A DNA stretch of 64,000 bases, from NCBI RefSeq assembly GCF_000682675.1, contig NZ_AWFA01000001.1, forward strand, positions 124,001-188,000, read 5' to 3'. The DNA comes from Hyphomonas pacifica. Its GTDB lineage: Bacteria > Pseudomonadota > Alphaproteobacteria > Caulobacterales > Hyphomonadaceae. Both the position numbers and the translations under genes were made by a program. Each line of letters opens with the position of its first letter. The stretch's first letter is position 1. The notes beneath the pieces are model-generated. The model was not told the origin of the DNA and did no database searches. It saw only the letters and a program-made list of their open reading frames with translations. Shown here piece by piece: positions 8,760 to 16,380 of the stretch.

Positions 8760-10795
8760 TTGATGCGACCCGTCTGGGCTTTGACCCCTTCCTCGGCTGG
8801 CCGGTCCTGTGGATCGTCGTGGCGCTCGCTGCGCTGGCCTGGCTCGGCTATCTGTTCCTGCGCGGCAAGGCCTGGGCGACCAGAGGTCTGGCGCTGACGC
8901 TTCTGGCGGCGGCTCTGTCCAATCCATCTCTGGTGCAGGAAGAGCGCGAGCCCCTTCCCTCTGTTGCGGCTGTCATCCTGGACCGCTCCGAAAGCATGGA
9001 ATTCGGCGACCGCGAAACCGCCGCCTCAGCCGCCTATGCAAATCTCAAGGCACAGCTGGATGCAGACCCGTCCCTTGAGGTGCGCGTGCTGGAGAGTGAC
9101 CCCGGCGATGACGGCACACATCTCTATGGCGCGCTGGAAGGTCTGATGGCGGATGTTCCGCGTGACCGGATTGCCGGGGCCATCTTCATTACCGATGGCC
9201 AGATCCATGACCTGCCCAAGCCGGAAGATGACGACCGCCATATCGGCCCGCTTCATGGTCTGATCGTCGGCAATCCAAATCGCGGCGACCGACGGGTGAC
9301 GATTGTAGACGCGCCGGATTTCGGCATCGTCGGCGAGACCGCAAATCTGGTGATCCGCGTCGATGACCCCGAAGGCGACGATGTGGATGTCACCGTTTCC
9401 GTGAATGGCGAAATGACCGAGAGACTTCGCATCACACCGGGCGAGAATACCAGCCTGCCGATTGAGATTGAGCGGCGCGGCGAGAATGTAATCGTCGTCG
9501 AGACTCCGCCTGGACGTCAGGAGCTGACGCTGGCGAACAATCGCACGGCGACGACGCTTTCCGGCGTGCGAGACCGTTTGCGCGTCCTGCTGGTGACCGG
9601 CAAACCGAACCAGGCCGGCCGGGTCTGGCGGGATCTGCTCAAGTCCGATCCGTCTGTCGATCTGGTCCACTTCACCATTCTGCGCCCGCCTTACAAGACC
9701 GATTACACGCCGACGGAAGAACTCGCGCTGATCGCTTTCCCGACCGAGGAATTGTTCGAGGACAAGCTGAAGGAATTCGACCTCATCATCTTCGACCAAT
9801 ATGAGCGGCGCGGGGTGATCACCCAGTCTTACCTGGCCAATATGGCGCGTTATGTGGCCGATGGCGGCGCGCTGCTGATTGCGGCGGGCGAGCCGTTTGC
9901 CGGGCCGGGCAGTCTGGCGCGCTCTCCGCTGGCATCTGTTCTTCCGGCCGCGCCGACCGGGAATGTCTATACCGGCAATTTCACGCCCGAGCTGACCGAA
10001 GCGGGTAAGCGCCACACAGTGACCTTGCCGCTGGAAGGACGCAAATGGGGCGGCTGGATGCGCTATATCGAGGCCACAGCCAAGGCCGGTGATGTTCTGA
10101 TGAGCGGGCCGGAGGGCAAGCCGCTGCTCATTGTGGACCGCGTCGACAAGGGCCGGGTTGGCATGTTGATGTCAGACCAGATCTGGCTGTGGGCGCGCGG
10201 GCATGATGGCGGTGGTCCGTTTGCGGAGCTGATCCGCCGGGTGGTTCACTGGATGATGAAAGAGCCCGAGCTGGAGGAGCGCAAGCTGAGCCTTGTGGCC
10301 GAGGGCGATACGGCGCGCGTGGAGCTGCGCACCCTGCTGGATACAGCGCCACCGCTGACCATCGAGACGCCGGAAGGCAGCCTGATGGAGCCGGAATGGC
10401 GCGAGCAGGCCCCGGGCCAGTTCGTGGCCGAAGCCCCGATTGACCAGCTGGGCCTTTACCGCGCCGAAGCGGGCGGGCTGGAAGCCGTGGCGCTGAACGG
10501 ACCGGCCAATCCGAAGGAATATGCCGATCTTCAGTCCACGACCGAAGTCTTGTCGCCGCTGGCGCGCGAGACCGGCGGCAATGTGTTCCGCCTGAATGAA
10601 GCCGGCACCAATCTGCCGGAGATCCGCCGCGTCGGAAATCGCGGCAGTGCGTCTGGCGGCAACTGGCTTGGCCTGCGCGAGCGCGGGGCCTATGCGGTGC
10701 GGTCTTCCTCCAGCCAGCCGCTATTGCCGGGCCTTCTGGCGGCGATTGGCCTGGTGGCGCTATTGCTGCTGGCCTGGCGGCGCGAGGGGAAGTAG
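8756..10795 (+). CDS. VWA-like membrane protein of the MoxR operon
   Basis: 679 residues. Two helices at the N-terminus (VLWIVVALAALAWLGYLFL and a second up to residue 60), a VWA-like domain with an intact MIDAS start ILDRSESM (DxSxS) near residue 77, then a large extracytoplasmic region with a glutamine-amidotransferase-like segment (ANMARYVADGGALLIAAGEPF), and a last helix (LLPGLLAAIGLVALLLLAW) before the stop. This is the last gene of the moxR operon, coupled by ATGA overlap. It complements its upstream neighbour, which keeps the fold but has lost the metal site. Function of such operons is linked to envelope stress or complex assembly in other bacteria. Confidence 0.85.
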   Translation: MIDATRLGFDPFLGWPVLWIVVALAALAWLGYLFLRGKAWATRGLALTLLAAALSNPSLVQEEREPLPSVAAVILDRSESMEFGDRETAASAAYANLKAQLDADPSLEVRVLESDPGDDGTHLYGALEGLMADVPRDRIAGAIFITDGQIHDLPKPEDDDRHIGPLHGLIVGNPNRGDRRVTIVDAPDFGIVGETANLVIRVDDPEGDDVDVTVSVNGEMTERLRITPGENTSLPIEIERRGENVIVVETPPGRQELTLANNRTATTLSGVRDRLRVLLVTGKPNQAGRVWRDLLKSDPSVDLVHFTILRPPYKTDYTPTEELALIAFPTEELFEDKLKEFDLIIFDQYERRGVITQSYLANMARYVADGGALLIAAGEPFAGPGSLARSPLASVLPAAPTGNVYTGNFTPELTEAGKRHTVTLPLEGRKWGGWMRYIEATAKAGDVLMSGPEGKPLLIVDRVDKGRVGMLMSDQIWLWARGHDGGGPFAELIRRVVHWMMKEPELEERKLSLVAEGDTARVELRTLLDTAPPLTIETPEGSLMEPEWREQAPGQFVAEAPIDQLGLYRAEAGGLEAVALNGPANPKEYADLQSTTEVLSPLARETGGNVFRLNEAGTNLPEIRRVGNRGSASGGNWLGLRERGAYAVRSSSSQPLLPGLLAAIGLVALLLLAWRREGK

Positions 10796-10861
10796 CGCAG
10801 CACGGGCGACCGGAACCGCGGGGCGCGGGCCGGCAGTGAGGGCTGAATTTTCAGGCAAAAC

Positions 10862-11527
10862 TCAAGACGTATTGGCGGGCTCTGGCCAGTCGGCCAAGGC
10901 GCGGGTGACAAAGCCCGGCAGGGATGTGGCGACGAGGCCCAGCTCTGCCCCGAGCCGGAAGGCGCCTTGCGCGGGCGGGCAGATCGGCCGGGGCTCTCCG
11001 CCCTGTTTCAGCTTTTGCAGCTGACGCGCGACGCGCTTTGCGGCGGCCTCCGGCTTTTTCAGCACACGGTGCAGCGCGATGATGTGCGCCAGCAAGGGCG
11101 CGGCAGAGACCGGCCCGCCGGGCACCAGCCGCGCGGCCCCCTGCCCGGCAAAGGCCTCTCGCCAGTCTTCCATATAGGGCGTGCGCGCGCCGATCAGGCG
11201 CAGGCGGTATTCCGGCGGCGCGAGGGCGCGAAAGCTCTGCGTCACATCCTCCACCCCGTCCGGTAGGGCAGACTGGCCCGAAACAGCCCCAAGACAATCC
11301 CGTTTCTGCCCCAGGGCGCGGGCGGGCAGATCCAGCCCCAGCGCCATCAGCAGGATCAGACGGCGGACGATCACCTCAATCGCCTTCAGCCGCCCGCGCA
11401 CCTTTGCGCGCAGGCTCTTGGTTACGGTTTTCGGCTCCAGATGCAGGTTCGCATCGCCGCGCACGGAAAACAGCGCCTTGCGCGCCGCCTCCAACCCCTG
11501 CTCGATAAACCCGCTCATCTCACTCAT
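10862..11527 (-). CDS. conserved hypothetical protein
   Basis: 221 residues, not recognised. The N-terminal third is basic and helical (KTVTKSLRAKVRGRLKAIEVIVRR) followed by one hydrophobic stretch (LILLMALGLDL); the rest is Ala/Arg-rich with a proline-rich patch GGEPRPICPPAQGAF. GC content matches the surrounding core genes. It converges on the moxR operon and points away from the KAP gene, so it is probably a single-gene unit. A second in-frame ATG at 11518 is an alternative start. Confidence 0.6.
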   Translation of the reverse strand: MSEMSGFIEQGLEAARKALFSVRGDANLHLEPKTVTKSLRAKVRGRLKAIEVIVRRLILLMALGLDLPARALGQKRDCLGAVSGQSALPDGVEDVTQSFRALAPPEYRLRLIGARTPYMEDWREAFAGQGAARLVPGGPVSAAPLLAHIIALHRVLKKPEAAAKRVARQLQKLKQGGEPRPICPPAQGAFRLGAELGLVATSLPGFVTRALADWPEPANTS

Positions 11528-11643
11528 ATGGCAGAGTCTATGGGCGCGGGTTTTCAGACGGATTAGGGCCCGAAAAGACAGCCCTAGATTTAAACCTTAG
11601 CATCAGGTACATATCATGAACATATTAGGGGAGGTAGTTTATT

Positions 11644-13839
11644 TTGGCTGATTTACCATCATTCCATAGCGGCAGACCCCTTAAGCCTGAAGACAAAGAT
11701 CATCTAAATTTAGAGCCTTTGGCGGACAGGCTCACAGAAGTACTCTGCGACAAAAGCCTCAAGGACGGCTTCGTTCTTGGGATTGAAGGGCCTTGGGGCT
11801 CAGGAAAATCTTCCCTACTCAAGAAAACCATCAAAAAATTGTCTACCCTTGAGGAGCCACCGGCAATTGTTGAGTTCAATCCTTGGTTAGTGGGAGATAA
11901 ACTCGAACTCATACGTGAGTATTTCATTGCGCTTAGCGAAGCCCTCGAGAGTCAACCAGACGCGGCAATAGGGAAATCGGAACAGGCTAAGAAGCAAGTA
12001 AAAGAAGGTCTGCAGAAGTACTCCAAGCATATCAACACAGGAGCCAATTTGCTGAGCATTGGCGCCCTCCTCATTCCGCAACTTGAGGTAGGCTCCAAAT
12101 TAGCAAGAAAACTGACGGAAAGTTTCGAAGATTTATCTGAACCGGAGCCACTGCATAAGCAAAAAGAAGTACTCGAGCAGGCGCTTCGAAAAATTTGCCG
12201 TCCAATAATCGTTTTCGTTGATGATACTGAGCGACTAGACCCACCCGAAGTAATGGAAACACTCCGTCTGCTGCGGTCAGTCGGAGACTTACCTAATATA
12301 ATATACGTTGTCGCGTACGATCGAAGCGCAATGGTTCGAAACATTGGTTTAGCGCTCAAAGCCGAGGACTTAGAAGCCACGGGCGCAGCTTATCTTGAGA
12401 AAATTGTACAAGCGACATTGCAAATTCCGTATCCGGAGGATTTTGCCCTGCGCCGTTGGCTCAAAGCTGAAGTTCTTGAACTTTGCCAGCCTAACGAAGA
12501 TTCCTCTTTACAGGGAGATGCTATTGAACGGCTAAATTTAGTAATCGATAAAGAGGGTGGACGAATGATCTCCACCCCGCGCGATGTCATTCGCTTAATG
12601 AACAACATAAAAATTGCTTGGCCCGCGATTGGTGGTTTTGTTGATGTCGCTGACTTAATCTGGATACATCTATTAAAGCTCAAGAGGCCAAAACTATACC
12701 ACTGGACTGAAAACTACCTAAATGGATTTGCAGAGGTTGCGCGTGGTACTGCGAGGGCCTCAGACCCAGAGGCACACTACAAAGAATTATTAGAGGTAGC
12801 CGCTAAAGACTATAATCCAGAATCTATCGATTTTTTCCACTTATCCAGAATTCTTCCCGGTTTAAAAAAACAAAACTATGGGCCAGGGGATTGTGAATGG
12901 ACTACATACTCCATCGATGAAGAAGAACTTGAAAATCTTACGCGCTTTCGTCGTCTAGGCAGCCCTCATTACTATCGCTATTATTTTGCATTGGGACAGA
13001 ACCAAGGATTTATTCCCGCACAAGAAATCAAAGCTGCACTTCAAGAAATTCAAGCTAAGTCTAAGGAATTAAAAGATAGGCTGCTTACCGCAGCGAAGGA
13101 ACGTTTCGCGGATGGGGAACTTCATTACCCTGTGCTTCTGGATAGCCTTCGGCCTCATATGCCAACAATCGATGCGGATAGCAGAAAATTCTTCCTGAGA
13201 TGCATGATAGACAGCGTCGATCAGGCCATCAAGAATAGTAATTTAAGGCATACGACAAGCAATCGTTCAGTAAGCGCCGCTAAATCGATCTTGTATTACA
13301 CCACAAAACAAGGTTCTCAGATGAACCGGGAACTGAAGAAAATCATCAGCAGCGAAGCCTCTTTGAGCTTCGCCGCCGACCTAGTCCGAGACCTTGTGAA
13401 TGACACGCACTATAGCATCCGATTCAGCGCAGAACAAACTACGAAGCTGAAAGGCGCTTTCGCAGACAGACTATCAAAAGATCCACGACAGCTTGTTCTA
13501 GCCGCCTGCCCAAATGTTGTTCTTAGCATGTGGAATGCGTGCGCGACCGACCGAGAGGATTTTCAGGCAAAACTGACAGAGCTCTTTTCTGACACGCAAA
13601 ATCTGATCACGGTCATAGGAGCAGATGACGCGCGTCGAACAGTATACTCTACTGAAGGAAACTGGAGGCCCTTAGTCTCATCTTACTACGAAGACCTAAC
13701 TGGGGAACCAGGCCTTAAAAAACGAATAGAAAGTATTGCAATGAACAAAGATCAGTATCCACCCAACTTACAACCTGCAATACAAAACATTATCGATGGG
13801 CTAAAAGACCAAAAGGAATATGAGAAGCACTGGAACTAA
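11644..13839 (+). CDS. KAP family P-loop NTPase
   Basis: 731 residues. Walker A GPWGSGKSS lies at residues 49-57 and Walker B IIVFVDDTERLD at about 188-199, followed by RLLRSVGDLPNIIYVVAYDR, the typical KAP arrangement. Between them there is only one weak hydrophobic stretch (GANLLSIGALLIPQL), not the clear pair of helices found in many KAP proteins. The start is TTG at 11644 with GGAGG nine bases before. The gene is visibly AT-rich and uses ATA, TTA and AGA codons that its neighbours avoid, so it was probably acquired. KAP proteins are known from phage exclusion (PifA) and as QatA of the Qat defence system; no other defence gene lies beside it. Defence is therefore only a hypothesis. Confidence 0.85.
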   Translation: MADLPSFHSGRPLKPEDKDHLNLEPLADRLTEVLCDKSLKDGFVLGIEGPWGSGKSSLLKKTIKKLSTLEEPPAIVEFNPWLVGDKLELIREYFIALSEALESQPDAAIGKSEQAKKQVKEGLQKYSKHINTGANLLSIGALLIPQLEVGSKLARKLTESFEDLSEPEPLHKQKEVLEQALRKICRPIIVFVDDTERLDPPEVMETLRLLRSVGDLPNIIYVVAYDRSAMVRNIGLALKAEDLEATGAAYLEKIVQATLQIPYPEDFALRRWLKAEVLELCQPNEDSSLQGDAIERLNLVIDKEGGRMISTPRDVIRLMNNIKIAWPAIGGFVDVADLIWIHLLKLKRPKLYHWTENYLNGFAEVARGTARASDPEAHYKELLEVAAKDYNPESIDFFHLSRILPGLKKQNYGPGDCEWTTYSIDEEELENLTRFRRLGSPHYYRYYFALGQNQGFIPAQEIKAALQEIQAKSKELKDRLLTAAKERFADGELHYPVLLDSLRPHMPTIDADSRKFFLRCMIDSVDQAIKNSNLRHTTSNRSVSAAKSILYYTTKQGSQMNRELKKIISSEASLSFAADLVRDLVNDTHYSIRFSAEQTTKLKGAFADRLSKDPRQLVLAACPNVVLSMWNACATDREDFQAKLTELFSDTQNLITVIGADDARRTVYSTEGNWRPLVSSYYEDLTGEPGLKKRIESIAMNKDQYPPNLQPAIQNIIDGLKDQKEYEKHWN

Positions 13840-13843
13840 AAAG

Positions 13844-14524
13844 TTATACTCCCCTAAACCCCCGAAACACGGCTGCTTCGTCTACGGATTTTCTTTTTGA
13901 GATGACGGCGTTGGCGGGGAAGCTGTCGTCTGGCCAGCCCATGGCGATGCAGGTCTGGATCACCTGATCGTCCGGGATACCCGCATGTTCGCGCACGACG
14001 GGGCTTTGCATGATGCCCTGCGAATTGATCACGCAACCGAGCCCGCGCGACCAGGCCGCGTTCACAATGCAATTGACGACGCCGCCACAGTCAAACGGCG
14101 GAATATCCCCGCCGGCCAGCGCCTTGTCATAGGTGACGACGATGGAGACCGGCGCGTCAAACTGGCGGAAGCCGCGCAGCACCCAGTCGGTACGTTTCTC
14201 CTTGTCGTGACGTTCTATGCCCATCGCCTCGAACAGCTGAACGGCAATCTCTATCTGGCGCTGGCGGTGCACGCCCTCATAGGCCGGGCCCATGCGGAAT
14301 TCGCGGCTGTCTGGCACGCCGGCAACATTGCGCTCAACATTCCCCTTGCGGATCTTGTCCAGCACCTCACCCGTCACGACGTAGAAATTCCAGGGCTGGG
14401 AATTCAGAGAGGTGGGCGCGCGCATGGCCAGTTCCAGAATCTCGCGGATCAGCTCTTTCGGGACAGGCTTGTCCAGATAGCCGCGAATGCTGCGCCGTGT
14501 CTTGATGACCTCGTCAAATTCCAT
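13844..14524 (-). CDS. nitroreductase family protein
   Basis: 226 residues of the FMN-dependent nitroreductase family. The start EFDEVIKTRRSIRGYLDKPVP and then ILELAMRAPTSLNSQPWNF give the FMN-binding Arg/Ser signature; the C-terminal GWPDDSFPANAVISKRKSVDEA is also family-typical. Such enzymes reduce nitroaromatics, quinones or flavins with NAD(P)H. AAGGGA precedes the ATG. It ends five bases after the convergent KAP gene, so the insertion of that gene lies immediately at its 3' end. Substrate unknown. Confidence 0.9.
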   Translation of the reverse strand: MEFDEVIKTRRSIRGYLDKPVPKELIREILELAMRAPTSLNSQPWNFYVVTGEVLDKIRKGNVERNVAGVPDSREFRMGPAYEGVHRQRQIEIAVQLFEAMGIERHDKEKRTDWVLRGFRQFDAPVSIVVTYDKALAGGDIPPFDCGGVVNCIVNAAWSRGLGCVINSQGIMQSPVVREHAGIPDDQVIQTCIAMGWPDDSFPANAVISKRKSVDEAAVFRGFRGV

Positions 14525-14709
14525 GGGGCGATCCCTTCCCTTTTTGTATCATTGTCTTGTCTGGCGCCACGATAGCCCCCTGCCCCCGCGTCAGAAAAGC
14601 GGTTTTGGCGGCGCCCAAAACCCGGCCCGTAAATCGACGCTAGGAGGGCCAGGCGGGGCGCGCTAGACTGGCGGGCGTATCAAGGGACGATCCAAGGGAG
14701 GGGTTCACG

Positions 14710-15111
14710 ATGACAGCCATGGCAGCCGCAACGCTTTATGTGGGGCTTTTCGCCCTGCTGATGCTGGTCTTGAAGGCCAATGTCGGCCGCGTGCGCGTGA
14801 AGGAAAAGGTGATGTTCGGCGATGGCGGCAATGAGGCCCTGCAGCGCGCCATCCGCGTGCAGGGAAATGCCGTGGAGGATGTGCCGGTCGTGCTGATCGG
14901 CCTGGTGGCGCTGGGCGCGATGGCCGCGCCGGTCTGGGTTGTGCACGCGCTGGGCGCGGCGTTCCTGGTGGGGCGGATCCTGCATGCGGTGGGGCTGGGC
15001 GGCTCTGCCGGGTCCAGCATGGGGCGGATGGTCGGCACGCTGCTGAGCGCCATAGCGCTGCTGCTGACGGCGGGCGTCTGCGTCGGCATGGCGGTGGCAC
15101 AGGTGATCTAG
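14710..15111 (+). CDS. MAPEG family membrane protein
   Basis: 133 residues with four hydrophobic helices. The sequence NEALQRAIRVQGNAVEDVPVVLI is the MAPEG hallmark (N-x3-Q-R-x2-R-x2-N-x2-E). The superfamily includes glutathione-dependent microsomal transferases; bacterial members such as this are mostly uncharacterised. GGGAGG lies eight bases before the ATG. It stands alone, between genes on the opposite strand. Confidence 0.88.
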   Translation: MTAMAAATLYVGLFALLMLVLKANVGRVRVKEKVMFGDGGNEALQRAIRVQGNAVEDVPVVLIGLVALGAMAAPVWVVHALGAAFLVGRILHAVGLGGSAGSSMGRMVGTLLSAIALLLTAGVCVGMAVAQVI

Positions 15112-15127
15112 GGCGCGCGAAGCGGCC

Positions 15128-15619
15128 CTAGAGCGCAGTGACGAGGCCGGAGAGCTGGCTGGCATCCCCGGCAAGGCTTTTGACCATGACACGCGCCTGG
15201 TCCTGCGGGCCGGGAAAGCTGAGCTGGTGCTTCGGGGTGACGGTGAAGCCGATCTCGGTGAAATAGCTGGGCGCGCCGATCAGGATGGCGGCAGGCCAGC
15301 CGGCGGCCTTGCCGGCCTCCAGGGCGGCGGCGGTGACGGCCTGGCCCAGGCGGCTGCCCCGATGGCTGGGCGCGACGGCCACCGGGCCGTAGAACAGCGC
15401 GCGGTCTGCGGCCTTGCCCACTTTCAGCGGCCAGACACGGCAGACGGCAATCACCTGCCCGTCCAGCACGGCAACGCGGTTGATCTCTGGCAGGGAGTGC
15501 GAATATTCGCGCAGGCGCTCTGCCGTCTTGGCAAAGTGGCCAGGACCAAAGGTGCGGTCGAACAGGTCTTCGATCGCTGCGGCGTGGAGTTCGGGTGTTT
15601 CAGGGACAATCTGGGGCAT
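15128..15619 (-). CDS. GNAT family N-acetyltransferase
   Basis: 163 residues. The acetyl-CoA binding signature is seen as VAPSHRGSRLGQAVTAAALE (motif A, R-G-x-x-L-G), preceded by the beta strand ALFYGPVAV. The sequence resembles the YhbS-type acetyltransferases, with a C-terminal strand containing the residues GAPSYFTEIGFT. Substrate cannot be inferred. It converges with the MAPEG gene with a 16-base gap. Confidence 0.85.
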   Translation of the reverse strand: MPQIVPETPELHAAAIEDLFDRTFGPGHFAKTAERLREYSHSLPEINRVAVLDGQVIAVCRVWPLKVGKAADRALFYGPVAVAPSHRGSRLGQAVTAAALEAGKAAGWPAAILIGAPSYFTEIGFTVTPKHQLSFPGPQDQARVMVKSLAGDASQLSGLVTAL

Positions 15620-15684
15620 GGCGAGCGCGTTTAGGGCGCATTTGCCTGCTGTTCAAGCAACAGTTTCCTGAAGGCTGCTATGCG

Positions 15685-16332
15685 TCAATACTTGATGGAG
15701 CAACCATAGGGCTGGGTGTTTGCCGGCTCGACCGGCTCACCCGCCGCGAGGCTGTCCATCGCCGCGCGGACATAATTGGTGGCGGTCTCAAGGTCTGCCA
15801 CCCGGGCGGAGGGCTTGTCGTCAATCGCGCCCTGATAGGCAATCGCGCCTTCGGGCGTGATGAGGAACATGTGCGGCGTCGTCTTGGCGCCATAGGTGCG
15901 GCCAATCTCTCCGCTGGCATCGAGGATGACATGGGCAGGTGTGGCGCCGCGGGCCATGTTCATGTCCAGCACTTCCGCACCCGTGCGGTGCCCCTGCTTG
16001 CCGGGCGCCGACGAAATCACAGACAGCCAGACCACATCGCTTTCGGCCGCATCGGTTTGCAGCTTCTGCATGCTGGCGGGCGGAACAGCATAGTGTTTCT
16101 GCACGAAGGGACAGCCATCATTGGTCCATTCCAGAATCACGGTCTTGCCGGCAAAATCTGCCAGCGAGACGGTCTCCCCTGTTGCGGTAATGCCGGTAAA
16201 GTCTGGCGCCAGCTCTCCCGGTTCGGTTGCTGATGAGGCCTGCACTGTGGATGCGATCAGGGCCCCAGCCGTGAGTGCGACGGCCGCGGCCATGCCAGCG
16301 GCGATGGAGAAATTGCGTCGGCTCATGAACAT
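15685..16332 (-). CDS. Tat-exported thioredoxin-like (redoxin) protein
   Basis: About 215 residues. The N-terminus MFMSRRNFSIAAGM plus a hydrophobic stretch is a twin-arginine signal (SRRNFS), with cleavage likely after VQASSA. The mature part is a peroxiredoxin/ResA-like fold beginning GELAPDFTGITATGE; the catalytic site reads NDGCPFVQKHY, a single cysteine (C-P-F) instead of CxxC. The C-terminal cysteine in PYGCSIKY could act as a partner. Starts at 16332 (AGGAAG upstream), 16326 or 16374 are possible; 16332 keeps the Tat motif at the N-terminus. It follows the DsbD-like gene by under 50 bases, suggesting that DsbD supplies its reducing power. Confidence 0.83.
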   Translation of the reverse strand: MFMSRRNFSIAAGMAAAVALTAGALIASTVQASSATEPGELAPDFTGITATGETVSLADFAGKTVILEWTNDGCPFVQKHYAVPPASMQKLQTDAAESDVVWLSVISSAPGKQGHRTGAEVLDMNMARGATPAHVILDASGEIGRTYGAKTTPHMFLITPEGAIAYQGAIDDKPSARVADLETATNYVRAAMDSLAAGEPVEPANTQPYGCSIKY

Positions 16333-16380
16333 TCCGGGTCTTCCTGTCACAAGGGCTCGGCCAATGGGGGGCATCCTGCC

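Noticed and set aside
11528-11643. Search for direct repeats or tRNA end flanking the KAP gene (compared with 13840-13843 and beyond)
   Set aside because: No matching repeats of useful length or tRNA-like sequence found by eye, so no attachment site is claimed.
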